A stretch of DNA of 10,261 bases. Origin: Kiritimatiellia bacterium (GTDB taxonomy: Bacteria; Verrucomicrobiota; Kiritimatiellia; RFP12; UBA1067). Where the stretch lies: the NCBI GenBank assembly GCA_017479035.1, contig JAFVCR010000037.1, positions 1 to 10,261 of the forward strand, read 5' to 3'. The notes beneath the pieces are model-generated. The model saw only the letters and a program-made list of their open reading frames with translations, made no database searches and had not been told where the DNA came from. Of this stretch, positions 1 through 7,273 are shown in pieces; within the stretch, counting starts at the first letter, position 1; the number at the start of each line of letters is the position of its first letter. Position numbers and translations under genes: made by a program.

Positions 1-1
1 A

Positions 2-55
2 GACGGAGGCGAGGTGAAGGAGCCTATCCCCCGGCCGATAAACGTGGGAAATTAG
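2..55 (+). CDS. Possible 3' end of an upstream reading frame (partial)
   Basis: Seventeen open codons run in from the left edge and end at TAG (53-55). They encode a short peptide ending PIPRPINVGN. The codons look coding-like, with many G or C third positions, but the stretch is too short to assign a family. It lies in the same frame as the oxidoreductase that follows. It may be the tail of a separate upstream gene, or the N-terminal part of the oxidoreductase itself interrupted by the TAG. The other two + strand frames here give no convincing alternative. Confidence 0.3.
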   Translation, partial: DGGEVKEPIPRPINVGN

Positions 56-76
56 AAAGAAGCGACTGCGGCGAGC

Positions 77-83
77 AAGGGAG
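77..83 (+). promoter_or_regulatory. Possible ribosome binding site (AAGGGAG) for the oxidoreductase
   Basis: A purine-rich AAGGGAG lies 14 bases before the TTG at 98, which is too far for a typical site, but only 5 bases before an in-frame CTG at 89. If it is a real site, translation may start at CTG 89, adding three residues, rather than at TTG 98. It could equally be ordinary coding sequence if the frame continues from upstream. Confidence 0.3.
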
Positions 84-97
84 CGGAACTGCCGGTT

Positions 98-2815
98 TTG
101 GCGGAGGTTGATGTCTTGGTCGTAGGCGGCGGCACGGCGGGCGGCCCTGCGGCGATTGCGGCGGCGGGCGAGGGAAAGACAACGATGGTGCTCGAATGGC
201 TCTACGTGATGGGCGGCGTGACAACCGAAGGGCGCATAGGAAGATACTACAAGGCCAATCCGCGAGGCTTCACAAAGAATTTCGTCGATGCATATTCGAT
301 GAACGCGGAGGCATTGGGCGATTGCTTCTACGAGGCGAAGAGCGAAGCGTTCCGCAAAGGCGCGTACGACAGGGGCGCGGAAATCGTCTTGGGCGCGATG
401 GCCGAGGGCGCGGTTGTGGAAGGCGTCGATGAAGACGGCAGAATCAAGGTCGGCGGCGTGGTGGCGGTGTTCCCGGACGGCACGCGCGGCGTTGTGAAAG
501 CGAAGGCGATTGTGGATGCGACGGGTAATGCGGACATTGCGGCGGCGGCGGGTGCGGATACGATGTTCCTCTCGCCCGTGGAGTTCGCCATGCAGGGCTC
601 CGCCGCTTCTACGCACATTCTTGGAGACAGCTACCGCAATTCGGATCTCGGCTTCCTCAATACGCTCGATGCGGGCGACATCAGCCACTTTGCAAAACGC
701 GCAAGGAGAGGGACCCCGGACGCGTCGTGGAATCTCTCGAACGTGATTGCAGGGTCGAGAGAGCGGCGGCGCATCGTGGGCGACTTCATCGTGACGGAAC
801 TCGATGAAATGCGCGACCGCACTTATACGGACACGGTGATGCACGGCGAGAGCAACTACGACATGCACGGCTTTTCCACGTCCGACTTGATGATGTTTTT
901 CTCCACTACGCACGGTGAGATATTCAAGGCCGATCTGCCGTATCGCGCACTTGTCCCGGCTAAACTCGAAGGGGTTTATGCAACGGGGCTTTCGATAAGC
1001 GCGACGCGCGATGCGATGCCGATAATACGGATGCAGCCGTCGGTGCAGAACCAGGGCTATGCGGTGGGCATCGCGGCGGCGATGGCGTGCGATGCGGGAG
1101 GTGTGCGCAAGATAGACATCAAGGCGTTGCAGAGGAGGTTTGTGCAGGACGGGTGCCTCGACGAGCGCGTCCTAACGGATATGGATTCGGGTGACGACAA
1201 GTCGGGAATGGAGTATGCGGTGAAGACGCTCGATGCGGATTTCCGCGGGATGGGATACATCCTTTCGTTCCCGGACGATGCGCGGGGAATTTTGCAGGAG
1301 GCGTATGAAAGCGAAACGGATGCGGAGGCCAAGGTTGCAAAGGGCGCTGCGCTGATGATGATCGGCGACGACCGCGCATTCGACGCAATAACGAACCATC
1401 TTGCGGGGATTTCATGGGAGGCAGGGAGTAACTTCAGGGGATTGGGCAATTTCGGGCGGCAGACCGCGTTCGACGACTGCCTTCTCTTTGCGCTTGCGCA
1501 CAGCGGCGATCCTCGCGCGGAAGGAGTGCTTGCGGACTACGCCAACCGCCTTGCGGACAGCGCGACGGTGGTGCGCAATCTTTCGCACTGGCGCATGATC
1601 GCGCTTGCGGCCGAGCGCATGAAGTCCCCGCGCATCGCGGCGAACATCGCGCTTGCGGCCGAACGCGGCGGCACGGCGGTTGAAGGCGCGGCGAAAAGCG
1701 GCGTGCCTGACTCCGTGGCGGCCGGAGGGGAAAACAATACGCAGGACTCCGAACGCACAAAGGTTATACGCGAACTTGCGGAACTGCGCGCGCGCCACAG
1801 ACTTGGCGACGAGGCTGCCACGGCGAAACTGCGCAAGTATCTGGACGACTACCGCACGATTTACGCCGAATGGGCCGCGCTTGCGCTGAACGAAAAGCCC
1901 TTAGGCAAAATCGTGGGCGAATGGAAAGATGCGAACACGCTTGAAATATATCTCGGCAAACCGTCCGACGCGAACTACTACTCCGGCACGATCGAAGTGA
2001 GCGACGCGACGCTGCGTTTCGTGGCGGACGCGGATGAAGAGGTCGATGCCGGATGGATTTATTCGCCCGTGCCGAACGGCTCTTTCGAGCCGCTTGCGCC
2101 GCTGACAGGTGCGCAGGCGAACCTCGACAAGCGCGGCAATCGCGATGCCGCATGGCTCGCCGAGAACGTGCCTGACTGGACGTTCGGCAAGGCCGACACC
2201 GTGGGGCTTACGACGGACGGCAGCTATTTTGCGAGCGACAACCGCATCGGTGCGCGAGGGCATGCGGCGTTTCTTTTCAAGACATCTTCTTCCGGCAATC
2301 CGGGAACCATATCGCAGACTCTCACGGTGCCGGAGGGCGGTGGCGAATATGCGCTTGCGTACGATTTCGTTTCGCGGTACTACGGCAAGACATTTACCGC
2401 ACAGGTCGTCACGCTTCTGGACGGCAAGGAAGTGGATTGCTTCCCCGGCAACGCCTCCACGAAATACGATTCATGGCAGACGCGCACGGTGGAGTTGGGA
2501 ATGCTCGATGCGGGTGAACACGAAATCGGCTTCACGATTCCAAGCGTCAACGACATGGGCGTATTGATAGACAACGTGAGCATCGGAGTGCCGGAGGAGG
2601 CCGCGCCGAAAGCGGAGTTCCCCAAAGATCTCCTTGCAGGGCTTACGCTCAAGATTTCATCCGCCACGAATCTCGTTTTGCAGGGAGACTTCAATTTGCA
2701 AGTCCTCAAATTCTATCGCGACGGCGGCCGCGTCCTCGGCGAAATTCTCGCGACGGACGAGGGCGGCGGTTCGCTTTTCACAAAGCGCATACCTTTCGAG
2801 GTGCGCATACGCTAG
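98..2815 (+). CDS. FAD-dependent oxidoreductase with HEAT-like repeats and a C-terminal surface-type module
   Basis: The product is 905 residues from TTG 98. Residues 5-15 carry the dinucleotide-binding motif (VLVVGGGTAGG) at the end of a beta strand, with E33 as the likely ribose-binding acid. ATGNADIAAAAGA (141-153) and the stretch ATRDAMPIIRMQPSVQNQGYA (302-322) are hallmarks of the FAD_oxidored family (PF12831 type). Residues about 405-525 form three HEAT-like helical repeats. Residues about 605-645 resemble the beta-strand repeats of autotransporter passengers. Residues about 659-830 look like a jelly-roll module, opening with NGSFEP and closing with GVLIDNVSIG. Substrate and reaction are unknown. 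No signal peptide is visible, although the C-terminal modules and exported neighbours suggest a non-cytoplasmic protein. The start is doubtful: no ATG fits, the upstream frame is open back to a TAG at 53, and family-like sequence (ELPVLAE) begins before the TTG. It probably shares a transcript with the GH92 gene 15 bases downstream. Confidence 0.85.
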   Translation: MAEVDVLVVGGGTAGGPAAIAAAGEGKTTMVLEWLYVMGGVTTEGRIGRYYKANPRGFTKNFVDAYSMNAEALGDCFYEAKSEAFRKGAYDRGAEIVLGAMAEGAVVEGVDEDGRIKVGGVVAVFPDGTRGVVKAKAIVDATGNADIAAAAGADTMFLSPVEFAMQGSAASTHILGDSYRNSDLGFLNTLDAGDISHFAKRARRGTPDASWNLSNVIAGSRERRRIVGDFIVTELDEMRDRTYTDTVMHGESNYDMHGFSTSDLMMFFSTTHGEIFKADLPYRALVPAKLEGVYATGLSISATRDAMPIIRMQPSVQNQGYAVGIAAAMACDAGGVRKIDIKALQRRFVQDGCLDERVLTDMDSGDDKSGMEYAVKTLDADFRGMGYILSFPDDARGILQEAYESETDAEAKVAKGAALMMIGDDRAFDAITNHLAGISWEAGSNFRGLGNFGRQTAFDDCLLFALAHSGDPRAEGVLADYANRLADSATVVRNLSHWRMIALAAERMKSPRIAANIALAAERGGTAVEGAAKSGVPDSVAAGGENNTQDSERTKVIRELAELRARHRLGDEAATAKLRKYLDDYRTIYAEWAALALNEKPLGKIVGEWKDANTLEIYLGKPSDANYYSGTIEVSDATLRFVADADEEVDAGWIYSPVPNGSFEPLAPLTGAQANLDKRGNRDAAWLAENVPDWTFGKADTVGLTTDGSYFASDNRIGARGHAAFLFKTSSSGNPGTISQTLTVPEGGGEYALAYDFVSRYYGKTFTAQVVTLLDGKEVDCFPGNASTKYDSWQTRTVELGMLDAGEHEIGFTIPSVNDMGVLIDNVSIGVPEEAAPKAEFPKDLLAGLTLKISSATNLVLQGDFNLQVLKFYRDGGRVLGEILATDEGGGSLFTKRIPFEVRIR
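1598..1666 (+). repeat. Two 21-base in-frame direct repeats, 48 bases apart
   Basis: Copies at 1598-1618 and 1646-1666 match at 20 of 21 bases, differing only by GAG versus GAA. Both encode IALAAER, at residues 501-507 and 517-523 of the oxidoreductase. The 16-codon offset lies within the HEAT-like helical region. This may be a recent short internal duplication, or convergence through strong codon preference for Ala-Leu-Ala (GCG CTT GCG). Confidence 0.6.
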
Positions 2816-2820
2816 GGCAT

Positions 2821-2824
2821 GGAG
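2821..2824 (+). promoter_or_regulatory. Ribosome binding site (GGAG) that decides the GH92 start
   Basis: GGAG sits 6 bases before ATG 2831. The alternative ATG at 2819 has only an AGGG one base upstream, which is too close. The site therefore favours the start at 2831, which also gives a cleaner signal peptide. Confidence 0.6.
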
Positions 2825-2830
2825 CAAATT

Positions 2831-4930
2831 ATGCGGCACTATATATATGTGGCGGCGGCGCTTGCGGCGGGGAGGGCGTTCGCTCTCGCGCCGGAGGACG
2901 TGAATATATTTACCGGCACTTCGGGCGACGGGCATACGCATCCGGCGGCGGTGTGTCCGTTCGCGCTTGTGCAAGCGGGGCCGGACACGGGCAGGGGGAC
3001 TTGGGCATACTGCAGCGGGTATCGCTACGAGGACAAGTGCGTGGAGATGTTTTCGCAGACGCATCTCAACGGCACGGGGTGCCCCGATTTGGGAGACCTA
3101 GGCATCAAGCCGTTGACGGACGCGGAACTTGTGAAGTCGCGCGAACGCGCCGCGCCGGGGTTTTACGCGGTGCGGCTTGCAGACACCATCGATGTTGAAA
3201 TAGCGGCCGCGCCGCACTCGGCGATATACCGTCTCGATTTCGGTGCGGCGGGCGACGCGAAAATACTCATCGACATCGACTACGGCCTTGGCAACCTCGA
3301 AACCGATACGTGGGCGATAAAGCGCGTAACCGATGCGGCGATGGAGTTCGGGGGAGATGGACGCGTGCTCGAGGGGTCGTTCGTGCGAGAGGGGTGGATT
3401 CCGCATCGTTTCGTGGCGTTTTCTTTGGAGTTCGACCGCGAGCCAGCGAAGGTGGAAAGGGTGTCGGAGCGTCAGGCGATAGTGTCGTTTGCGTCGCGTG
3501 AAGTGCTGCTGAAACTTGCGCTTTCCACAAAGTCCATTGCGGGGGCGAAAGGAAACCTTGCGCATGAAATCCCCGATTGGAATTTCGACGGCGTGAAGGA
3601 ACGCGCCCGTGCGCAATGGGCGGAGTTGCTGGGGCGCGTGGATGCGGTGGCGGACGGTGAGAGGCGCGCCAATCTTGCAACGGCGCTGTATCATCTCTTT
3701 TTGCAGCCGAACAACATTGCGGATTGGCCGGATACGCTCTACTCCGGGTTTTCGCTTTGGGACACGGCGCGCGCCGCGCATCCGCTCTATACGATGCTTG
3801 TGCCGGAGCGCGTGGGAGGGTTTGTTTCGTCGATGATAGCACACCACCGCGAGCATGGTTTCCTGCCGCTGAACGCGCATTGGGGCAAGGAGACGCAGTG
3901 CATGATAGGCACCCACGCGGTGGCGGCGATAGCCGATGCGTATCTGAAGGGGTTTCGCGATTTCGATGCCGAAGCGGCTTACGATGCCGTGCACGAAACG
4001 CTTTTGACGAGCCATCCTGACCGCCTCAAGGAAAGTTGGGATGTTCTCGACCGCTACGGCTACTATCCGTGCGACATCATTCTCTACGAGGGAGCAAGCC
4101 GGACGCTGGAGGAGGCGTTCGATGCAGAATGCGCCGCACGGTTCGCACGCGCATTGGGGAAGGCTGCGGACGTTCCGCGATACGAACGCCGCGCCGGGGC
4201 ATGGAAAAATCTTTTCGACCGCGAGACGCTTTTCATGCGCGGCAAGGATTCCAAAGGCCGCTGGCGCGAGGATTTCGATCCGCTCTTGTTGGGACATGAG
4301 ACGGATTGGCCGGCGGATTTCACCGAGGGCAACGCATGGCAATGGACGTGGAGCGTTCTGCACGATGCGCCGGGACTGGTGGAGGCGTTCGGCTCGCGCG
4401 ATGCGTTTACGGCGAAACTCGATGCGATGTTTGCGATGTCGAGCGATTGCGTGGGCGACGTGGGTGACGTCTCCGGCATGATCGGGCAGTTCGTGCAGGG
4501 CAACGAGCCGAGCCACCACGTTCCGTATCTGTATCAGTTCGCGGGAAGGCCGGAGAAGACGGCGGAATGGATGCGGACGATTTGCGATACGTTCTTCCAT
4601 CCCGCGCCGGACGGAATGCCGGGCAACGAGGATTGCGGCGAGATGAGCGCGTGGTACGTTTTCGCGTGTTTGGGGTTTTATCCTGTGGATCCGTGCGGCG
4701 GGGATTATGTGATCGGTGCGCCGCAGGTGGAGAAAACGGTGCTGCATCTGGCAGGGGGCAGGACTTTCACGGTCGTTGCCGAAAACCTCTCCGCCGAAAA
4801 CCGGTACGTCCGTTCCGTGAAGTTGAACGGCGTTCCGCTGGACGGCTTCATAATCCGCCACGAAGACATAATGCGCGGTGGCACGCTCGTGTTCGAGATG
4901 GTGCCGGAGCAAGGACGTGCAAGCCTATAG
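2831..4930 (+). CDS. GH92 family exo-alpha-mannosidase, exported
   Basis: The 699-residue product matches glycoside hydrolase family 92: calcium-dependent, inverting enzymes that remove terminal alpha-mannose from glycans. A signal peptide covers residues 1 to about 18 (MRHYIYVAAALAAGRAFA). The N-terminal beta-sandwich opens with VNIFTGTSGDGHTHPAA and contains THLNGTGCPDLGDL (near residues 80-93). The (alpha/alpha)6 catalytic part carries EGNAWQW (E499, the likely general acid), GNEPSHH (E559) and GNEDCGEMSAWY (D601, the likely base region). It ends with a normal C-terminal beta domain. Length and motif order are usual for the family and no break is seen. Linkage specificity cannot be read with confidence. 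The ATG at 2831 was chosen for its GGAG site; an in-frame ATG at 2819 would add four residues. It follows the oxidoreductase by 15 bases, so the two are probably cotranscribed. A 604-codon open frame on the other strand is a shadow. Confidence 0.93.
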   Translation: MRHYIYVAAALAAGRAFALAPEDVNIFTGTSGDGHTHPAAVCPFALVQAGPDTGRGTWAYCSGYRYEDKCVEMFSQTHLNGTGCPDLGDLGIKPLTDAELVKSRERAAPGFYAVRLADTIDVEIAAAPHSAIYRLDFGAAGDAKILIDIDYGLGNLETDTWAIKRVTDAAMEFGGDGRVLEGSFVREGWIPHRFVAFSLEFDREPAKVERVSERQAIVSFASREVLLKLALSTKSIAGAKGNLAHEIPDWNFDGVKERARAQWAELLGRVDAVADGERRANLATALYHLFLQPNNIADWPDTLYSGFSLWDTARAAHPLYTMLVPERVGGFVSSMIAHHREHGFLPLNAHWGKETQCMIGTHAVAAIADAYLKGFRDFDAEAAYDAVHETLLTSHPDRLKESWDVLDRYGYYPCDIILYEGASRTLEEAFDAECAARFARALGKAADVPRYERRAGAWKNLFDRETLFMRGKDSKGRWREDFDPLLLGHETDWPADFTEGNAWQWTWSVLHDAPGLVEAFGSRDAFTAKLDAMFAMSSDCVGDVGDVSGMIGQFVQGNEPSHHVPYLYQFAGRPEKTAEWMRTICDTFFHPAPDGMPGNEDCGEMSAWYVFACLGFYPVDPCGGDYVIGAPQVEKTVLHLAGGRTFTVVAENLSAENRYVRSVKLNGVPLDGFIIRHEDIMRGGTLVFEMVPEQGRASL

Positions 4931-4992
4931 CAGGTTCTGTGTGAGACATCCGTCGACCGCGGGCGAGACGCCCGCGTCCCCACAGAACCTGC
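4930..4992. repeat. Nested palindrome: 12-bp outer stem enclosing an 8-bp inner hairpin
   Basis: The outer arms are GCAGGTTCTGTG (4930-4941) and CACAGAACCTGC (4981-4992), a perfect 12-base inverted repeat. Inside lies a second perfect hairpin, CGCGGGCG (4958-4965), loop AGA, CGCCCGCG (4969-4976). The first base is the last base of the GH92 stop codon. No T-run follows, so it is not a classic intrinsic terminator, though it could stabilise the 3' end of the GH92 message. Terminal inverted repeats around a GC-rich core suggest a REP- or MITE-like dispersed element, but only one copy is in this window and no flanking target duplication is seen. Confidence 0.75.
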
Positions 4993-4994
4993 GC

Positions 4995-5006
4995 TGCAAA
5001 CTTGCA
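4995..5006. promoter_or_regulatory. Possible operator: TGCAA-AC-TTGCA palindrome
   Basis: This perfect 5-base palindrome with a 2-base centre resembles LacI-family operators. It lies 13 bases upstream of the -35 box, centred about 55 bases before the predicted transcription start, which would suit an activator or a looping repressor. A further CTGCAAA half-like copy lies at 5007-5013, 13 bases after the first. No regulator gene is in the window, so this is only suggestive. Confidence 0.3.
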
Positions 5007-5019
5007 CTGCAAAAGGTTC

Positions 5020-5048
5020 TTGCGGGAGAATGGCGGGTTTGATATAAT
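5020..5048 (+). promoter_or_regulatory. Sigma70-type promoter with extended -10 for the GH2 gene
   Basis: TTGCGG (5020-5025, -35) is followed by a 17-base spacer and a perfect TATAAT (5043-5048, -10). The -10 is preceded by TG one base upstream (TGATATAAT, 5040-5048), giving an extended -10. The expected start, 7-8 bases after the -10, is about 5055-5056, which is the ATG of the GH2 gene. The promoter probably drives the GH2-GH106-GH2 unit. Confidence 0.7.
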
Positions 5049-5055
5049 CCTAGGC

Positions 5056-7188
5056 ATGGATATAAAATTTTTGCTTTCAGGTTTGCAGTTGGTCTTTGTG
5101 AGTGCGGCGGTGGCTTCGCAGGTGGAGGTGCTGACGGACGGGTGGGAATTTTCGCATGATGGCGGGCATTGGGAGATGGTTTCCGTTCCGCACGACTGGG
5201 CAATTGCAGGCCCGTTCGACAAGGAAATCGACAAGCAGAGCGTTGCCATAAAAGAAGACGGCGAGACGAAAGCCTCCGAGAAAACCGGCCGCACGGGAGC
5301 CTTGCCCTGGATAGGCGACGGCATCTATCGCCACACGTTCGATTTCACGAATGACTTTAGCAGCGCATCTGTGGTGTTCAGCGGCGCGATGAGCGAGGCG
5401 CAGGTTTTCTGGGACGGCGCAAAGGTTGGAGAATGGAAAAACGGATATACGAGTTTCGGCGTGAAACTTCCAGATGCAAGCGCGGGAAGGCACATCCTAG
5501 AGGTGCGATGCCACAACCGAGAGCAGTCGTCGCGCTGGTATCCGGGAGCGGGGCTATACCGGCCGGTCTATCTCGTGCTGGACGAAAGCGATGCGGAGGA
5601 GAGAGTATTTGCGCGGCCGGAGAAACGTGCGTTGCTTCCACGTATTGAGGTTAACGAAAAGGGATTCTTTGTAAACGGCGAGCGCGCGAAGTTCAGGGGA
5701 GTATGTCTGCATCACGATCTTGGCTCCATCGGCGCGGAATGGAACGCTTCGGCATTTCGCCGCCAACTGCGGTTGTTGAAGGAGATTGGAGTGAATGCGA
5801 TAAGAACTTCGCACAACCAGCCCAACCCGGAACTGCTCGACATCTGCGACGAAGAGGGGGTATACGTAATGGCCGAGAGTTTCGATTCATGGAAACGCGC
5901 GAAGGTTGCCAACGGCTACAACCTCTGGTACAAGGATTGGTGGAAGCGCGATTTGGAGCAACTGGTAAAGGTTTGCCGCGACCATCCGTCGGTGGTGATG
6001 TATTCGCTGGGCAACGAGATTGCCGAATCGGTCTGCCCGGAAGGGCCGCGCATGCTCAAGGAGATGCAGGACTATCTGCACGCTCTCGACCCGTCGCGGC
6101 CATGCACGATGGGGCACAACCGTCCGCTACGCGCTGCGCAGAACGGCGTAAATACGATTCAGGATATAGCGGGCGCGAACTATCACGTATTTGAATACGA
6201 GGCCACGCGAGCGTTTGCGCGGAACGGAGTCCTTCTCGGCACGGAGACTTCGAGCGCGATTTCGTCACGCGGATTTTACCGATTCCCCGACGATGTCCGC
6301 AAATATCGCAACTCCCCTTACGGCGACGGGCAGGTATCTAGCTACGACACCGACGAAATCGATTGGAGCAACCTTGCCGACGACGACCTCGCCGCGCAGG
6401 AAGATTTCGACTGGACGCTCGGGCAATTCGTTTGGACGGGATTCGATTATCTCGGCGAGCCCTCGCCTTACAATCTATACTGGCCTTCGCGCTCGAGTTA
6501 TTTTGGTATATACGACCTTGCCGGGCTGCCGAAAGACCGCGCATGGCTCTACCGCAGCGTCTGGCGCAAGGACGTGCGGACGCTCCATATCCTGCCGCAT
6601 TGGACGTGGCCGGGGAGGGAAGGGCTCGTAACGCCGGTCTATGCATATACCGATGCGCCCGAGGCGGAACTTTTCGTGAACGGCGTTTCGCAAGGCCGCA
6701 TAAAGAAAGATGCTTCAAGCCGTCTCGACCGTTTCCGTCTGCGCTGGCGGCGCGTCCGCTACGAGCCGGGCGAGGTGAGGGTTGTGGCATACTATGGCGA
6801 TGGCACGAGGCTTGAAGAAAAAGTCCGTACCGCAGGCGCGCCCGCCGCGTTGCGACTTTCGATAGATCGTCCGCACATAGGTTTGCGGGAGTTCGATGCC
6901 ACGGCGGAACTTGCCTACGTGACGGTGGAAGTTGTAGATGCAGAAGGGACGCTTTGCCCGGATGCGGCACTGCCGGTTTCGTTCGCGGTCGAGGGCGATG
7001 CGGCCGTGTTCAAGGGCGTTTGCAATGGAGATGCGACAAGCCTTGAAGTCTTCACCGACCCGAAGATGCTAACGAGCCACGGTGCGCTTGTCGCTACTTT
7101 TGCGGCGCAAAAACCGGGCGTGGCGAAGTTGCGCGTTTCGGCTCCGAAGCTGCCAGAGGAAGAGGTTTTGCTGCGCGTGGGGGACTAG
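5056..7188 (+). CDS. GH2 beta-galactosidase-type enzyme lacking the Ig-like middle domain, exported
   Basis: The product is 710 residues with a signal peptide at residues 1 to about 20 (MDIKFLLSGLQLVFVSAAVA). The GH2 sugar-binding domain spans about 25-175, with PHDWAI, GDGIYRHTF and SRWYPGAGLYRPV. The TIM barrel runs from about 203 (GFFVNGERAKFRGV) to 500, with RTSHNQPNPELLD, acid/base E321 in SLGNE and likely nucleophile E397 in GTETSS. A DUF4982-like domain (about 505-590; LPHWTWPG, ELFVNG) and a GH2 C5-like domain (about 600-710) follow. This order matches bacterial retaining beta-galactosidases of the Bacteroides/PVC type. Unusually, only about 28 residues separate the sugar-binding domain from the barrel, where a sandwich domain (PF00703) of about 100 residues normally sits. 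The frame is uninterrupted. The ATG at 5056 was chosen for its signal peptide and promoter fit; no good ribosome binding site precedes it. The upstream in-frame TTG at 5002 lies before the promoter and spoils the signal peptide. Confidence 0.9.
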   Translation: MDIKFLLSGLQLVFVSAAVASQVEVLTDGWEFSHDGGHWEMVSVPHDWAIAGPFDKEIDKQSVAIKEDGETKASEKTGRTGALPWIGDGIYRHTFDFTNDFSSASVVFSGAMSEAQVFWDGAKVGEWKNGYTSFGVKLPDASAGRHILEVRCHNREQSSRWYPGAGLYRPVYLVLDESDAEERVFARPEKRALLPRIEVNEKGFFVNGERAKFRGVCLHHDLGSIGAEWNASAFRRQLRLLKEIGVNAIRTSHNQPNPELLDICDEEGVYVMAESFDSWKRAKVANGYNLWYKDWWKRDLEQLVKVCRDHPSVVMYSLGNEIAESVCPEGPRMLKEMQDYLHALDPSRPCTMGHNRPLRAAQNGVNTIQDIAGANYHVFEYEATRAFARNGVLLGTETSSAISSRGFYRFPDDVRKYRNSPYGDGQVSSYDTDEIDWSNLADDDLAAQEDFDWTLGQFVWTGFDYLGEPSPYNLYWPSRSSYFGIYDLAGLPKDRAWLYRSVWRKDVRTLHILPHWTWPGREGLVTPVYAYTDAPEAELFVNGVSQGRIKKDASSRLDRFRLRWRRVRYEPGEVRVVAYYGDGTRLEEKVRTAGAPAALRLSIDRPHIGLREFDATAELAYVTVEVVDAEGTLCPDAALPVSFAVEGDAAVFKGVCNGDATSLEVFTDPKMLTSHGALVATFAAQKPGVAKLRVSAPKLPEEEVLLRVGD

Positions 7189-7212
7189 GCCGTGAAGTCC
7201 ACAAAGTTTTTC

Positions 7213-7243
7213 AAAACACCGGCATGCAATGGGCGCATGTTTT
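7213..7243 (+). terminator. Weak hairpin followed by T-run between GH2 and GH106 genes
   Basis: CATGC (7223-7227) and GCATG (7235-7239) form a 5-bp stem with a 7-base loop, followed by TTTT (7240-7243). An AAAAC (7213-7217) upstream could extend the pairing past a bulge. The stem is short and low in GC, so at most it is a partial terminator or attenuator. No convincing promoter is seen in the 85-base gap, which argues that transcription reads through. Confidence 0.2.
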
Positions 7244-7273
7244 CATCCCGAGAGACCAAAGAGGTATGAGGGA

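Noticed and set aside
53..55. General recoding of TAG as an amino acid
   Set aside because: The oxidoreductase, GH92 and first GH2 genes all end in TAG at the expected family C-termini, so TAG functions as a stop here.
1412..1798. Several 100-130-codon - strand frames opposite the oxidoreductase
   Set aside because: They are Arg-rich with no family resemblance, and they lie wholly within a well-supported gene.
3098..4912. 604-codon open frame on the - strand opposite the GH92 gene
   Set aside because: The translation is rich in Arg and His, has no recognisable motif or signal, and mirrors GC-biased codons of a clear GH92 gene. It is a shadow frame.
5030..5047. Five-codon leader peptide (MAGLI) overlapping the promoter
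   Set aside because: It overlaps the -10 box, so it would lie upstream of the predicted transcript, and its GGGAG is too close to the ATG.
5039..5066. Alternative promoter TTGATA plus TATAAA with a 16-base spacer
   Set aside because: It would start transcription inside the signal peptide coding region, removing the only sensible start. The extended -10 upstream fits better.
6338..6970. 210-codon - strand frame opposite the GH2 gene
   Set aside because: Low-complexity Arg/Pro/Ser-rich translation opposite conserved catalytic and DUF4982-like coding sequence; a shadow.
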